From the NCBI RefSeq assembly GCF_000582685.1, contig NZ_KK073768.1, positions 3,295,747-3,359,746 of the forward strand: a stretch of 64,000 nt of DNA, written 5' to 3'. The stretch is from [Scytonema hofmanni] UTEX 2349 (lineage in GTDB: Bacteria > Cyanobacteriota > Cyanobacteriia > Cyanobacteriales > Nostocaceae). This document shows, in pieces, positions 32,315 through 40,536 of the stretch. Position numbers and translations under genes: made by a program. How positions within the stretch are numbered: position 1 is the stretch's first letter; each line of letters opens with the position of its first letter. The notes beneath the pieces were generated by a model. The model was not told the DNA's origin, ran no database searches, and worked only from the letters and a program-made list of their open reading frames with translations.

Positions 32315-33361
32315 TTAACTTCCCAAAGGTTCCACCACGACTAGCTTCTCAACATCATCCACCATTACTCGCGCTAACCCAAACTGCTCAATTATTGCCG
32401 CATTTGTCGTCAAATGCAGACTTACGTCAGCTACCCGATACTCACTTTTCTCGCTAGCTAAAGCTGCTGGTAGCAATAACTGATCCGCCAAATGTTCATC
32501 TACAGGTGCTATTGTTTGATGAAACTTCAGCAATTCCTCACAAGCGATTTCCGCAACTTTTTCTGATGACAACCGCTTCTCTCCCAACCCAGCAAAGCCA
32601 GCCACACTATTTTTATACTTAGCGGTGAGAAACAAACCCGCACCAGGAGCAATACCCTTTTCTCGCAATGCTTGTACAGTAACTTTTAATTTAGCTTCTT
32701 GCAATAACTTCTCAGCACGATTTGCCATTCTTTGGGGAATATTGGCAGGTAATTCTGTCACCACTGCCAGTCCCCGTATTTGCTGTAAGTCACCACGTTC
32801 GAGCAACTTGATACCAGTGGGTTTATTACCGCCACTGACCCGCAATTGCACTTCTCCCCCACCTTGAGGATACCATCCCCAAGCGCCAAGCTTTACTTGA
32901 GCTTCCACGCCCATTTGCTGTAACATTGGCAGATAGATTTGCTCAATGTACGTCGTTGAAGGGCTAAAGGCAACGTGAGTTCCACCCCGTAGAGTTACTT
33001 GAGAATCTACATCAACTAGTGCCAAAGGCAAAAGTATAGTTTGCAACACTAAAGTAACAGCACCCGCAGAACCACCTTCTCGTGCTTCGCTGACATCAAA
33101 GGTGTAATTTCCCGCTTGCACGGAACTACCGGGAGTGAATTCTAACATCATTGAACCGAAAGCATCACCCCGCAGTTTGGCATGACAAATTGCCGCAGCA
33201 GCACGAACTGATGTCAAGTGTTGTGCTGCTAATCCCGGTTTTTTGCGTCCCGCACGAATGTTGTAAATGCGTATGGGTTTACCTGTGATGGCAGCGAGAC
33301 TTAAGGAGGTACGGAGAACTTGTCCACCTCCTTCTCCATAGGAACCGTCAATTTCAATCAT
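32315..33361 (-). CDS. rtcA: RNA 3'-terminal phosphate cyclase
   Basis: A 348-residue RtcA protein that converts RNA 3'-phosphate ends to 2',3'-cyclic phosphates using ATP. Diagnostic: IEIDGSYGEGGGQVLRTSLSLAAITGKP at the N-terminus, RAGRKKPGLAAQHL, WYPQGGGEV, and the catalytic-histidine region PVDEHLADQLLLPAAL. The start is the ATG at 33361; a TTG three codons earlier adds nothing known. It is monocistronic, with no rtcB or rtcR next to it. Convergent with the ParB-like gene, 10 bp apart. Confidence 0.92.
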   Translation of the reverse strand: MIEIDGSYGEGGGQVLRTSLSLAAITGKPIRIYNIRAGRKKPGLAAQHLTSVRAAAAICHAKLRGDAFGSMMLEFTPGSSVQAGNYTFDVSEAREGGSAGAVTLVLQTILLPLALVDVDSQVTLRGGTHVAFSPSTTYIEQIYLPMLQQMGVEAQVKLGAWGWYPQGGGEVQLRVSGGNKPTGIKLLERGDLQQIRGLAVVTELPANIPQRMANRAEKLLQEAKLKVTVQALREKGIAPGAGLFLTAKYKNSVAGFAGLGEKRLSSEKVAEIACEELLKFHQTIAPVDEHLADQLLLPAALASEKSEYRVADVSLHLTTNAAIIEQFGLARVMVDDVEKLVVVEPLGS

Positions 33362-33522
33362 GCGGTGCAATACTTTTCTATTTTTGTAATACTACAATAA
33401 TACAATGTATAAAGATGGTTTGTCATCCTGTTAAGCACGCTTGTATTATTGGCGTTGCATATTAGCATGATGATTTGACAATATACATCTGGTATAAGTT
33501 AAATATCCGTTATCTAGAACCC

Positions 33523-33680
33523 TAGAGACGTAGCAGTGCTACGTCTCTACATTATTTTTTCACTACTATGTTTAATACACGTCGATAAATTCGACGTATT
33601 GTAAAGACGTTCCGGTGGAACGTCTCTACCATTGATTGTAGATGACGTATTGTAAAGACGTTCCGGTGGAACGTCTCTAC
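33523..33680. repeat. palindromic GTAAAGACGTTCC elements in tandem
   Basis: TAGAGACGTAGCAGTGCTACGTCTCTA (as two arms) at 33523-33549, then two copies of GTAAAGACGTTCC..GGAACGTCTCTAC at 33601-33629 and 33652-33680, each preceded by GACGTATT, so a 51-bp unit is repeated. The second ends inside the Uma2 gene and supplies its stop codon. This fills the 315-bp gap between rtcA and the Uma2 gene. Confidence 0.85.
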
Positions 33681-34264
33681 GATTCATTGCCAAAAATAAA
33701 TTGTAAATCTAACACAAAACCTGGAAGAACATCTTCACCAGATAAACTAGTAGGAGATTGTAAAACTTCCACTTCTACCAAAGGTCGATAAATTTCTACT
33801 TGTTTATTTTTCGGATTAATTAACCAACCTAAACGCAAACCATTTTCTATATATTCCTGCATTTTTGCTTGAGTATCTTCTAAATCATCACTTTCAGATA
33901 CTAATTCCAGTACAAAATCAGGACACAAAGGTAAAAATTTCTTTCGTTGACTTGAAGTGAGTGCATCCCATCTTTCCATCTTGACCCAAGACGCATCGGG
34001 AGAACGAGTTGCACCATTTGGAAGTTTAAAACCTGTGGAAGAATCAAAAGCTTTTCCGAGATTATTTTGACGATTCCAGATTCCTAAATCAATATAAATT
34101 TCAAAGTTACGGTTTCCCGTTTCTCCCCCTGTGGGTGACATAATAACTAATTCTCCATATCGTGTTAATTCCAGTTGTAATTCTTTGTTAAAAATCACAA
34201 CCTGTTCAAATTGTTCATCTGTAAATTTGAGATTTGGGGGTAACTGTAAAGTTAAGGCACTCAT
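33677..34264 (-). CDS. Uma2 family putative endonuclease, copy 1
   Basis: A 195-residue Uma2 (DUF820) protein, a PD-(D/E)XK nuclease-like family greatly expanded in cyanobacteria. Motifs: GELVIMSPTGGETGNRN, SPDASWVKMERW (Asp), CPDFVLELVSESDDL with the Glu strand, and LGWLINPKNKQVEIYRP. The true activity in cells is unproven. It is a near-copy of the upstream 34322-34906 gene. The stop TAG is part of a GTAGAGACG palindrome, so the last residues (NES) are probably repeat-derived. Confidence 0.85.
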   Translation of the reverse strand: MSALTLQLPPNLKFTDEQFEQVVIFNKELQLELTRYGELVIMSPTGGETGNRNFEIYIDLGIWNRQNNLGKAFDSSTGFKLPNGATRSPDASWVKMERWDALTSSQRKKFLPLCPDFVLELVSESDDLEDTQAKMQEYIENGLRLGWLINPKNKQVEIYRPLVEVEVLQSPTSLSGEDVLPGFVLDLQFIFGNES

Positions 34265-34321
34265 AGTTAATTCTCCAGAAAATGTGAGATTAGGTGGAAC
34301 GTCTCTAGGATTGATTCCACA

Positions 34322-34906
34322 TTATGCAACGCCAAAAATAAATTGTAAATCTAACATAAAACCAGGAAGAACATCCTCACCAGATAAACTACTAGGAGAT
34401 TGTAAAATTTCCGCTTCTACCAAAGGTCGATAAATTTCTACTTGTTTCTTTTTCGGATTAATTAACCAACCTAAACACAAACCATTTTCTATATATTCCT
34501 GCATTTTTGCTTGAGTATCTTCTAAATCATCAGTTTCAGATACTAATTCCACTACAAAATCAGGACACAAAGGTAAAAATTTCTTTCGTTGACTTGAAGT
34601 GAGTGCATCCCATCTTTCCATCTTGATCCAAGACGCATCGGGGGAACGTGTTGCACCATTTGGAAGTTTAAAACCTGTGGAAGAATCAAAAGCTTTTCCG
34701 AGATTATTTTGACGACTCCAAAACCATATTTGACCTAATAAATCAAAGTTGCGGTTTCCTGTTTCCCCCCCTGTGGGTGACATAATAACTAATTCTCCAT
34801 ATCGTGTTAATTCTAGTCGTAATTCTTTATTAAAAATAACAACTTGTTCAAATTGTTCATCTGTAAATTTCAGATTTGGGGGTAACTGTAAAGTTAAGGC
34901 ACTCAT
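34322..34906 (-). CDS. Uma2 family putative endonuclease, copy 2
   Basis: A 194-residue Uma2 (DUF820) protein almost identical to the 33677-34264 product; the main differences are at residues 55-68 (LLGQIWFWSRQN versus YIDLGIWNRQN). The nuclease-type residues (SPDASWIK, PDFVVELVSE) are kept. The 57-bp gap between the copies holds a half palindrome (GTGGAACGTCTCTA). This tandem duplication is recent enough to recombine. Confidence 0.85.
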   Translation of the reverse strand: MSALTLQLPPNLKFTDEQFEQVVIFNKELRLELTRYGELVIMSPTGGETGNRNFDLLGQIWFWSRQNNLGKAFDSSTGFKLPNGATRSPDASWIKMERWDALTSSQRKKFLPLCPDFVVELVSETDDLEDTQAKMQEYIENGLCLGWLINPKKKQVEIYRPLVEAEILQSPSSLSGEDVLPGFMLDLQFIFGVA

Positions 34907-34940
34907 AATTAATTCTCCAGAAAATGTTAGAATAGCTTAA

Positions 34941-35048
34941 TACACCAGATTTCAGGGAAATTAGGTACATTCGTCAAACCCAAATTCCTGTAAAGACGTT
35001 CCACCGGAACGTCTCTACGTGTGTTTAATAACAACGCAATCTGGTGTA
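34941..35048. mobile_element. 108-bp MITE-like element, TIR TACACCAGATT
   Basis: TACACCAGATT and AATCTGGTGTA form the ends; the core has TAAAGACGTTCCACCGGAACGTCTCTACG. The strand opposite carries the CAGATTGCGTTGTTATTAAACAC phrase (split here) found also at 5160 and 40206, so these are related elements. The rest of the gap up to 35291 shows no gene I trust. Confidence 0.75.
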
Positions 35049-35291
35049 AGTTCCTAATTTTTAATTCCAGCATCTTGCTATTCTCAGGATTCGTCAAATT
35101 ATAGGTATCGACCATTTCCTTAAATTTTAGATGTTCTGGAGCGATCGCTCTCAACCTTCTTCTATAAAATAGGAATGGCGATTGGCAAGAAATCTGACTT
35201 CTGAATTCTTTTTTATCCGCGCTTTCATGCCATTTATTTAATATAAAATTATATAAGGCACTCAAAAAGAAAAATTCCAGCGCCTAAATTT

Positions 35292-35762
35292 TTAGCTGAT
35301 TCGCAGTGTACATTCTAAAATTAACTTTTGGTTTACCAAAGAGTATGGTTGAATTTCTAAAGCGCGTTGAAATGCTTTGATTGCTTCACCGTACTCGCCA
35401 AGTGCAGCGTAACACAAGCCCATACCGTGAAGTGCGCCAAAATGTACTGGTATTATTTCCACAACTTTCTGACAGTCTGCTAGGGACTTGTGATATTTAC
35501 GACTGCTGTAGTAGAGAAAAGCGCGACGATTCCAAGCTTCAGCAAAATCTGGTTGTTCTTCGATGAGTTGGTTCAGCATTGTTTCGGCTTCGTCTAGTTC
35601 CCCAGCGTCTAGTAACTTTTGACTGCGGTCAATGGTTTCTAGGGCAGAAATTCCCTTTTGCTTGAACCAGATGCGCCAAAGTTTCCTAGTCGCATATTCG
35701 CGCACTGTTTCGTCAGGATTTTTCAAATCTTCAAGTAAGGAATTGATTGATAAAGAATCCAT
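35292..35762 (-). CDS. tetratricopeptide repeat protein
   Basis: A 156-residue protein. An N-terminal helix pair (SLLEDLKNPDETVREYATRKLW) resembles a HEAT-like unit; about three TPR units follow (LLDAGELDEAETMLNQLIEEQPDFAEAWN, YYSSRKYHKSLADCQKVVEIIP, CYAALGEYGEAIKAFQRALEIQP). It is a protein-protein interaction module without a catalytic domain. Monocistronic, divergent from the GTP cyclohydrolase-like gene. Confidence 0.8.
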   Translation of the reverse strand: MDSLSINSLLEDLKNPDETVREYATRKLWRIWFKQKGISALETIDRSQKLLDAGELDEAETMLNQLIEEQPDFAEAWNRRAFLYYSSRKYHKSLADCQKVVEIIPVHFGALHGMGLCYAALGEYGEAIKAFQRALEIQPYSLVNQKLILECTLRIS

Positions 35763-36025
35763 GAATTTGAGTTTAGAGATTGTATATTAGTAATTTCGCA
35801 CAAAACTATCTAATTAAGTCACTTTTAAAGCCATCTTTAAATTACAATAATTGCAATTTAGGCAATTATCATGCTATTTGTTGTACTCAGTAATACTATT
35901 AGTGCATTTACGCAATATATCAAGTCATTAACACAAACTTTATAAAAATGAAAAGGGTGTCTTGGCAGTTGACAAAACCCTAGAAAATAATACTTGATAA
36001 AAAGATAACAAAAATTAAATTGACT

Positions 36026-37282
36026 ATGCCAAAACAAAACAGCGTTTCTCGGCATATTGTTCTGACTTCTCATCCCAGTCGTTCTGGTCCCAAACCGATC
36101 GCGATTAACTGGGGAGCAGCTGACCCGATGGAACGAGGTCCAGTGATTGCTACTTTAACAAAGTCCGCGCACCGCAATGTCATAGGCACTCATTCGGGTG
36201 GTTATGCGATTTATCGCGCTTTAGCAGTGGCTAGCGGAGCACTGCAATCAGATCATATAGCGGATTTAACCAACACGTCTCCAACAGAGCGTATTGGACC
36301 ATATCCAAGCTGGTCTGACCCGGAGAAAATCGTTTCTCTTGACCCTTATGGTGCGATCGCTTCTGAGGTGTTTGCATCCTACTACGAACAGGGATATGAT
36401 ATCCGTCCGACCATCGCCATCACCAAAGCTCACATCAATATGCCCGAACTGCAAGAAGCGATCGCCAAAGGACGCTTGCAAGTTGATGGTAAAATTATGA
36501 AGGCTGGTGGCGATTTGGTGGTTACTAAAGCCGCAATTGAGCCGGTTTGGTATTTACCAGGACTTGCCAAGCGGTTTAATATCACTGAAGGCGAATTGCG
36601 TCGCGCTTTATTTGAACAAACTGGGGGAATGTTTCCAGAATTGGTCACTAGATCGGATTTGGAGGTGTTTTTACCGCCAATTGGAGGTTTGACGGTGTAT
36701 ATTGTCGGGGATTTTGAAGCGATCGCCGATCCGAATAAGCCTTTAGCAGTCAGGGTACATGATGAGTGCAACGGTTCCGATGTCTTCGGTTCGGATATCT
36801 GCACTTGTCGTCCTTATCTGGTACACGGAATTGAGGTGTGCGTGCAAACAGCACAAGAAGGTGGTGCTGGAGTAATTGTTTATTGTCGCAAAGAGGGTCG
36901 CGCCCTTGGTGAGGTGACTAAATTTTTGGTTTACAATGCTCGCAAGCGTCAAGAAGGAGGCGATCGCGCTGATGCCTATTTTGAACGTACTGAATGTGTG
37001 GCAGGTGTTCAAGATATGCGCTTCCAAGAACTAATGCCGGATGTCTTGCATTGGTTGGGCATTACTCGCATTGACCGCATGGTATCGATGAGTAATATGA
37101 AGTTCGATGCCATAACTCAGTCGGGAATTGAGATTGTCCAACGAGTTGCCATCCCGGATGATTTGATTCCTCAAGATGCGCGGGTGGAAATGGAAGCGAA
37201 AAAAGCTGCTGGCTATTTTACCACAGGAGATGTGTTAGATGCAAATGGTTTAGCTGATGTGAAGGGTCGAGCTTTGGAGTAG
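36026..37282 (+). CDS. GTP cyclohydrolase II homologue of the uracil catabolism (URC1-like) type
   Basis: A 418-residue protein whose C-terminal half has the RibA zinc site and core: HDECNGSDVFGSDICTCRPYLV and YCRKEGRALGEVTKFLVYNARK. The long N-terminal extension (VLTSHPSRSGPKPIAINWGAADP...) is not that of RibBA enzymes but is found in URC1-type proteins. The next genes are a URC4/urg3 homologue and upp, matching the URC uracil degradation set first described in Lachancea (Saccharomyces) kluyveri. It probably opens a uridine- or uracil-derived ring rather than making riboflavin. Start ATG at 36026. Confidence 0.82.
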   Translation: MPKQNSVSRHIVLTSHPSRSGPKPIAINWGAADPMERGPVIATLTKSAHRNVIGTHSGGYAIYRALAVASGALQSDHIADLTNTSPTERIGPYPSWSDPEKIVSLDPYGAIASEVFASYYEQGYDIRPTIAITKAHINMPELQEAIAKGRLQVDGKIMKAGGDLVVTKAAIEPVWYLPGLAKRFNITEGELRRALFEQTGGMFPELVTRSDLEVFLPPIGGLTVYIVGDFEAIADPNKPLAVRVHDECNGSDVFGSDICTCRPYLVHGIEVCVQTAQEGGAGVIVYCRKEGRALGEVTKFLVYNARKRQEGGDRADAYFERTECVAGVQDMRFQELMPDVLHWLGITRIDRMVSMSNMKFDAITQSGIEIVQRVAIPDDLIPQDARVEMEAKKAAGYFTTGDVLDANGLADVKGRALE

Positions 37283-37408
37283 GACTGGGGACTGGGGACT
37301 GGGGACTAGGGACTGGGGGACAAGGGGGACAAGGGGGACAAGGGGGACAAGGGGGACAAGGAGAATTTTCTTCCTTGTCTCCCCCCCTCTCCTTGTCTCC
37401 TCCACTCC
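37283..37408. repeat. GGGACTG and GGGGGACAA arrays with C-rich complement
   Basis: Runs of GGACTGG and GGGGGACAA followed by TCTCC/CCCTTG-type sequence. It starts at the stop of the GTP cyclohydrolase homologue and separates it from its pathway partner. The GGGGGACAA unit resembles that at bases 2-67. Confidence 0.85.
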
Positions 37409-37445
37409 CCCATTCCCATTATTTACGGAGATACGAACCGCCAAG

Positions 37446-38681
37446 ATGCCAAGAACGCCAAGTGAAGAGGGAAAGGAGTTGATTGCATATCTTCGTTCTG
37501 CGATCGCTATTCGGGAACGTTGTGAGCAATTGTTTGTATTGGCAACTGAAGATAAGTTGCCAAATTTTGGTTGTGATTTGATGCAGTTGGATAATGTAGC
37601 AGATTATGTGATTTCGGTTATGCGGGGTGAGTACCCTAATTTGGATATTCCGTTTCACAGCCGTTGGCGACATTTTGAAGCTGGATCTGTGCGACGTTTA
37701 ACTCAGTTCGATGAGATGTTGGTGGGAATGACACCCCTGCAAAAAGCAGCAGCGAAGTTTGATTTGGCGATTATTAGTGTTTTGCTGGATGCGGGAGCGG
37801 GGAGTAGCTGGCATTATTATGAGCATGAGAGTGGTTTGGATTTCCGGCGAAGTGAAGGTTTAGCTGTTGCTAGTTTCCGGATGTTTTGTCAAGGTGCTTT
37901 TTCCAGTGAGGAAAGCAGTCCTTTACAAGCTGATGCTCAAAAGTTGCAATTATTAACAGAAGAAGAATTGGCGAATGGGTTTCAGGTAAATGCCGAAAAT
38001 CCTTTGGTGGGGGTTTCTGGGCGGTTGAAGTTGTTGCAGAAATTAGGACAAGCTTTGGTTGCTTCTCCTGATTTATTTGGCGAAGTAAATCCGCGTCCCG
38101 GAAATCTGGTAAATTACTTAATGGGAAAATCTGAGAATCAGGCGATAGCAGCAACAACAGTTTTCGATGCTGTTTTGGAAGGACTGAGTGATATTTGGTC
38201 TGGACGAGTTGAAGTTGCTGGAGTTAATTTGGGGGATGTTTGGTTTCACTCGGCTGTTGCTGATGATGGTTTGGTGCCATTTCATAAATTGTCTCAATGG
38301 CTGACTTACTCTTTGTTGGAACCACTACAGGAACTCGGTTTAGAAATTACTAATTTAGATGCGCTGACTGGATTGCCAGAATATCGCAATGGAGGATTGT
38401 GTCTTGATTTGGGACTTATCAAAGTTAAAGATTCACGGGTTTTGCGATCGCCTCATACAGTATCATCAGAAGTTATAGTTGAATGGCGTGCAATGACTGT
38501 GATTTTGTTGGATCGCATCGCTGTTACAGTACGGGAAAAGTTGGGTATGAGTGCTTCAGAATTGCCACTGGTGAAAATCCTCCAAGGTGGAACTTGGACG
38601 GCAGGACGAAAAATTGCCGCAGAACTCAGAACAGGTGGTGTCCCCCCTATACAAATAGAAAGCGATGGGACTGTATTCTAA
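37446..38681 (+). CDS. URC4/urg3 family protein (DUF1688)
   Basis: A 411-residue protein of the DUF1688/URC4 family. Typical segments: LRSAIAIRERCEQLF at the N-terminus, HSRWRHFEAG, DLAIISVLLDAGAGSSWHY, SEGLAVASFRMF and the C-terminal PLVKILQGGTWTAGRKIA. In yeasts URC4 is required for growth on uracil or uridine as nitrogen source through the URC pathway; its reaction is not firmly known. It stands between the GTP cyclohydrolase II homologue and upp. Confidence 0.85.
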   Translation: MPRTPSEEGKELIAYLRSAIAIRERCEQLFVLATEDKLPNFGCDLMQLDNVADYVISVMRGEYPNLDIPFHSRWRHFEAGSVRRLTQFDEMLVGMTPLQKAAAKFDLAIISVLLDAGAGSSWHYYEHESGLDFRRSEGLAVASFRMFCQGAFSSEESSPLQADAQKLQLLTEEELANGFQVNAENPLVGVSGRLKLLQKLGQALVASPDLFGEVNPRPGNLVNYLMGKSENQAIAATTVFDAVLEGLSDIWSGRVEVAGVNLGDVWFHSAVADDGLVPFHKLSQWLTYSLLEPLQELGLEITNLDALTGLPEYRNGGLCLDLGLIKVKDSRVLRSPHTVSSEVIVEWRAMTVILLDRIAVTVREKLGMSASELPLVKILQGGTWTAGRKIAAELRTGGVPPIQIESDGTVF

Positions 38682-38892
38682 TTGTAAGTAGTTATAGTTA
38701 GTTTGAATTAAGGAACGAGTTATGAGTCAGCGATCGCATTTGGTTGCTGATAATTGTTTTGTTTGTTTTTTTTTATATACGGGAATGAGCGCAGAATTAA
38801 TGGAGAAGGAACCGCAGAGGACGCAGAGAACACAGAGAAAAGAGGTTTGGGAGAGTTTTTGCGTAAGTTTTAGAAGTAATAAAATCTGTCTT

Positions 38893-38944
38893 CCCCATTG
38901 CCCATTGCCCATTGCCCATTGCCCATTGCCCATTGCCCATTCCC
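38893..38944. repeat. CCATTGC heptamer array before upp
   Basis: Seven or so copies of CCCATTG end 17 bp before the upp ATG. The array is open in frame with upp, which would create a false N-terminal extension. Confidence 0.85.
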
Positions 38945-38960
38945 CACTTTATATAAAAAT

Positions 38961-39593
38961 ATGGCACAAGTAACACTAATTGATCATCCGTTGATTCAGC
39001 ACAAATTAACGCTGATGCGTAAAGCTGAAACTAGTACGGCAAAATTTCGCGTTCTCCTGAAAGAAATTAGCTTATTGTTGGCTTATGAAGTGACGCGGGA
39101 TTTACCGCTGAAATATGAATTCATAAAAACGCCATTAGCGCCAATGAATGCACCAGTGCTGGCACCGGAAAAAAAGCTGGTGTTAGTTTCGATTATGCGA
39201 GCAGGACAGGGCATTTTAGATGGAATGCTGGAGTTAATGCCATCGGTTAGGGTAGGACATGTTGGTTTATATCGCGATCCAAAGACGTTGATTCCGGTGG
39301 AGTATTATTTTAAGGTTCCCGATGACGTAGATAAGCGAGATATGCTGGTGGTAGATCCAATGTTAGCTACTGGTAATTCAGCGGTAGCAGCGGTGGAAAG
39401 ACTGAAATCAACTAATCCGATGTCGATTCGGTTTGTCTGCTTACTTGCTGCACCAGAAGGCATTGAGCATTTTTGTGCGGTACATCCTGATGTGCCTTTG
39501 TACACGGCAGCGATTGATGACCATTTGGATGAACACGGTTATATTATACCGGGTTTGGGAGACGCAGGCGATCGCTTGTTTGGCACAAAGTAA
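38961..39593 (+). CDS. upp: uracil phosphoribosyltransferase
   Basis: A 210-residue Upp that makes UMP from uracil and PRPP. Key motifs: LVSIMRAGQGILDGMLEL, the PRPP-binding VVDPMLATGNSAVAAVERL, and the C-terminal uracil-binding DDHLDEHGYIIPGLGDAGDR. The start is the ATG at 38961 (MAQVTLIDHPLIQHKL); upstream in-frame codons are the CCCATTG array. In the URC pathway uracil must first become a nucleotide, so it fits as the entry step for its two neighbours. Confidence 0.93.
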   Translation: MAQVTLIDHPLIQHKLTLMRKAETSTAKFRVLLKEISLLLAYEVTRDLPLKYEFIKTPLAPMNAPVLAPEKKLVLVSIMRAGQGILDGMLELMPSVRVGHVGLYRDPKTLIPVEYYFKVPDDVDKRDMLVVDPMLATGNSAVAAVERLKSTNPMSIRFVCLLAAPEGIEHFCAVHPDVPLYTAAIDDHLDEHGYIIPGLGDAGDRLFGTK

Positions 39594-39797
39594 GTCAATA
39601 GTCAGATAAAAAAAGGAAATTTTGTCTTCTTCCTTTTTCCTGATTCTTTGAGATGTGTCTATTGGGGGAGGCAAAAGGCTATCTTAGCCTTCCATGATAT
39701 TGTTATCTTCATAATTTGCAATCAACCTTGATGAATAGTATTCATAGTTAATATAGGAATCCGGTTTGATTGCGTAAAAAAAATTAATAAATTATTT

Positions 39798-40202
39798 ATG
39801 GCTAGACCAACTATTGGACAATTAGAACGAGAAATCTCACAGCGGATTGGTTCTTTATATAATGCTCAACTTGGGCTACGTCCTACCAAAGTTATTTGCC
39901 ACTGCTTTGATAAAGAAATTGTCGTGACTTTAGAAGATTCTGTTACTTTAGTTGAGCAAACTCTTGTAGATGGTAATTATAGGAAGTTAGCCGACGAAGT
40001 TAGAATGAGTTTAAATAAAATAATTAAACCTAAAATTAAAGCTTTGATTGAGGAAATTATTGACATAAATGTGATAGATATAATTAGCAATTCCAGTTTA
40101 GCAACTAATCGGACTGGTATCATTGCTATTTTGCAACAGTCCCCTACAGTTCGCAATCCCGAAGCTATTCCTAAAGTTAACTTGAATAGTGTAAGCGATT
40201 GA
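39798..40202 (+). CDS. DUF2294 family protein
   Basis: A 134-residue protein of the DUF2294 family (cyanobacteria and Firmicutes; role unclear). Core: QLEREISQRIGSLYNAQLGLRPTKV, then VVTLEDSVTLVEQTLVDG and a helical C-terminus. The final residues (EAIPKVNLNSVSD) are unusual for the family and resemble a segment of the ParB-like partner at 31511-32305. The stop lies at the start of the 40206 repeat. Confidence 0.75.
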   Translation: MARPTIGQLEREISQRIGSLYNAQLGLRPTKVICHCFDKEIVVTLEDSVTLVEQTLVDGNYRKLADEVRMSLNKIIKPKIKALIEEIIDINVIDIISNSSLATNRTGIIAILQQSPTVRNPEAIPKVNLNSVSD

Positions 40203-40205
40203 GAT

Positions 40206-40258
40206 GCAGCAGATTGCGTTGTGATTAAACACGTAGAGACGTTCCGGTGGAACGTCTG
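40206..40258. repeat. CAGATTGCGTTGT + GTAGAGACGTTCC element
   Basis: GCAGCAGATTGCGTTGTGAT then GTAGAGACGTTCCGGTGGAACGTCT. It begins at the DUF2294 stop codon. The matching element is at 5160. Confidence 0.75.
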
Positions 40259-40289
40259 TGAGCGGGTTTTGGGTTTGAGGCTGCATATA

Positions 40290-40397
40290 ATATCATGTCC
40301 GTTTAATTAACAGTAATAAAAACATCCTAACCGTCGTAGAGACGTTCCGGCGGAACGTCTTTACTTTACATCATATGTAATCTACCGGACATGATAT
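40290..40397. mobile_element. 108-bp MITE-like element, TIR ATATCATGTCCG
   Basis: Perfect 12-base terminal inverted repeats ATATCATGTCCG and CGGACATGATAT flank GTAGAGACGTTCCGGCGGAACGTCTTTAC. No clear target duplication. Confidence 0.8.
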
Positions 40398-40406
40398 GAG
40401 GGGCGT

Positions 40407-40448
40407 TGCGCCTAATTTAGCGCACCTGCGTGCGCTAAATTAGGCGCA
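40407..40448. repeat. perfect 18-bp stem hairpin
   Basis: TGCGCCTAATTTAGCGCA, a 6-base loop CCTGCG, and its exact complement. It would form a very stable hairpin, directly beside ATCTTCATACAGAAATGGTAT, a variant terminus of the ATACCA elements. Confidence 0.8.
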
Positions 40449-40477
40449 TCTTCATACAGAAATGGTATAAGTCCTGT

Positions 40478-40530
40478 CCTTGTCCCCTTGTCCCCTTGTC
40501 CCCTTGTCCCCTTGTCCCCCCATCCCCTTG
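40478..40530. repeat. CCCCTTGT heptamer-type array
   Basis: About seven repeats of CCCTTGT (GTCCCCTTGTCCCC). Near the end of aroE; with the elements before it, it explains the 334-bp gap 40203-40536. Confidence 0.85.
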
Positions 40531-40536
40531 TCCCCC

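Noticed and set aside
34927..35265. Open frame of 112 codons on the minus strand
   Set aside because: It runs through the whole MITE-like element and has no known family or ribosome site.
36026..37282. Call as riboflavin-synthesis RibA
   Set aside because: The long N-terminal extension and the URC4 and upp neighbours favour the uracil catabolism type.
38722..38973. Open frame of 83 codons before upp
   Set aside because: It is formed by the CCATTGC array and CGCAGAG phrases and overlaps the start of upp.
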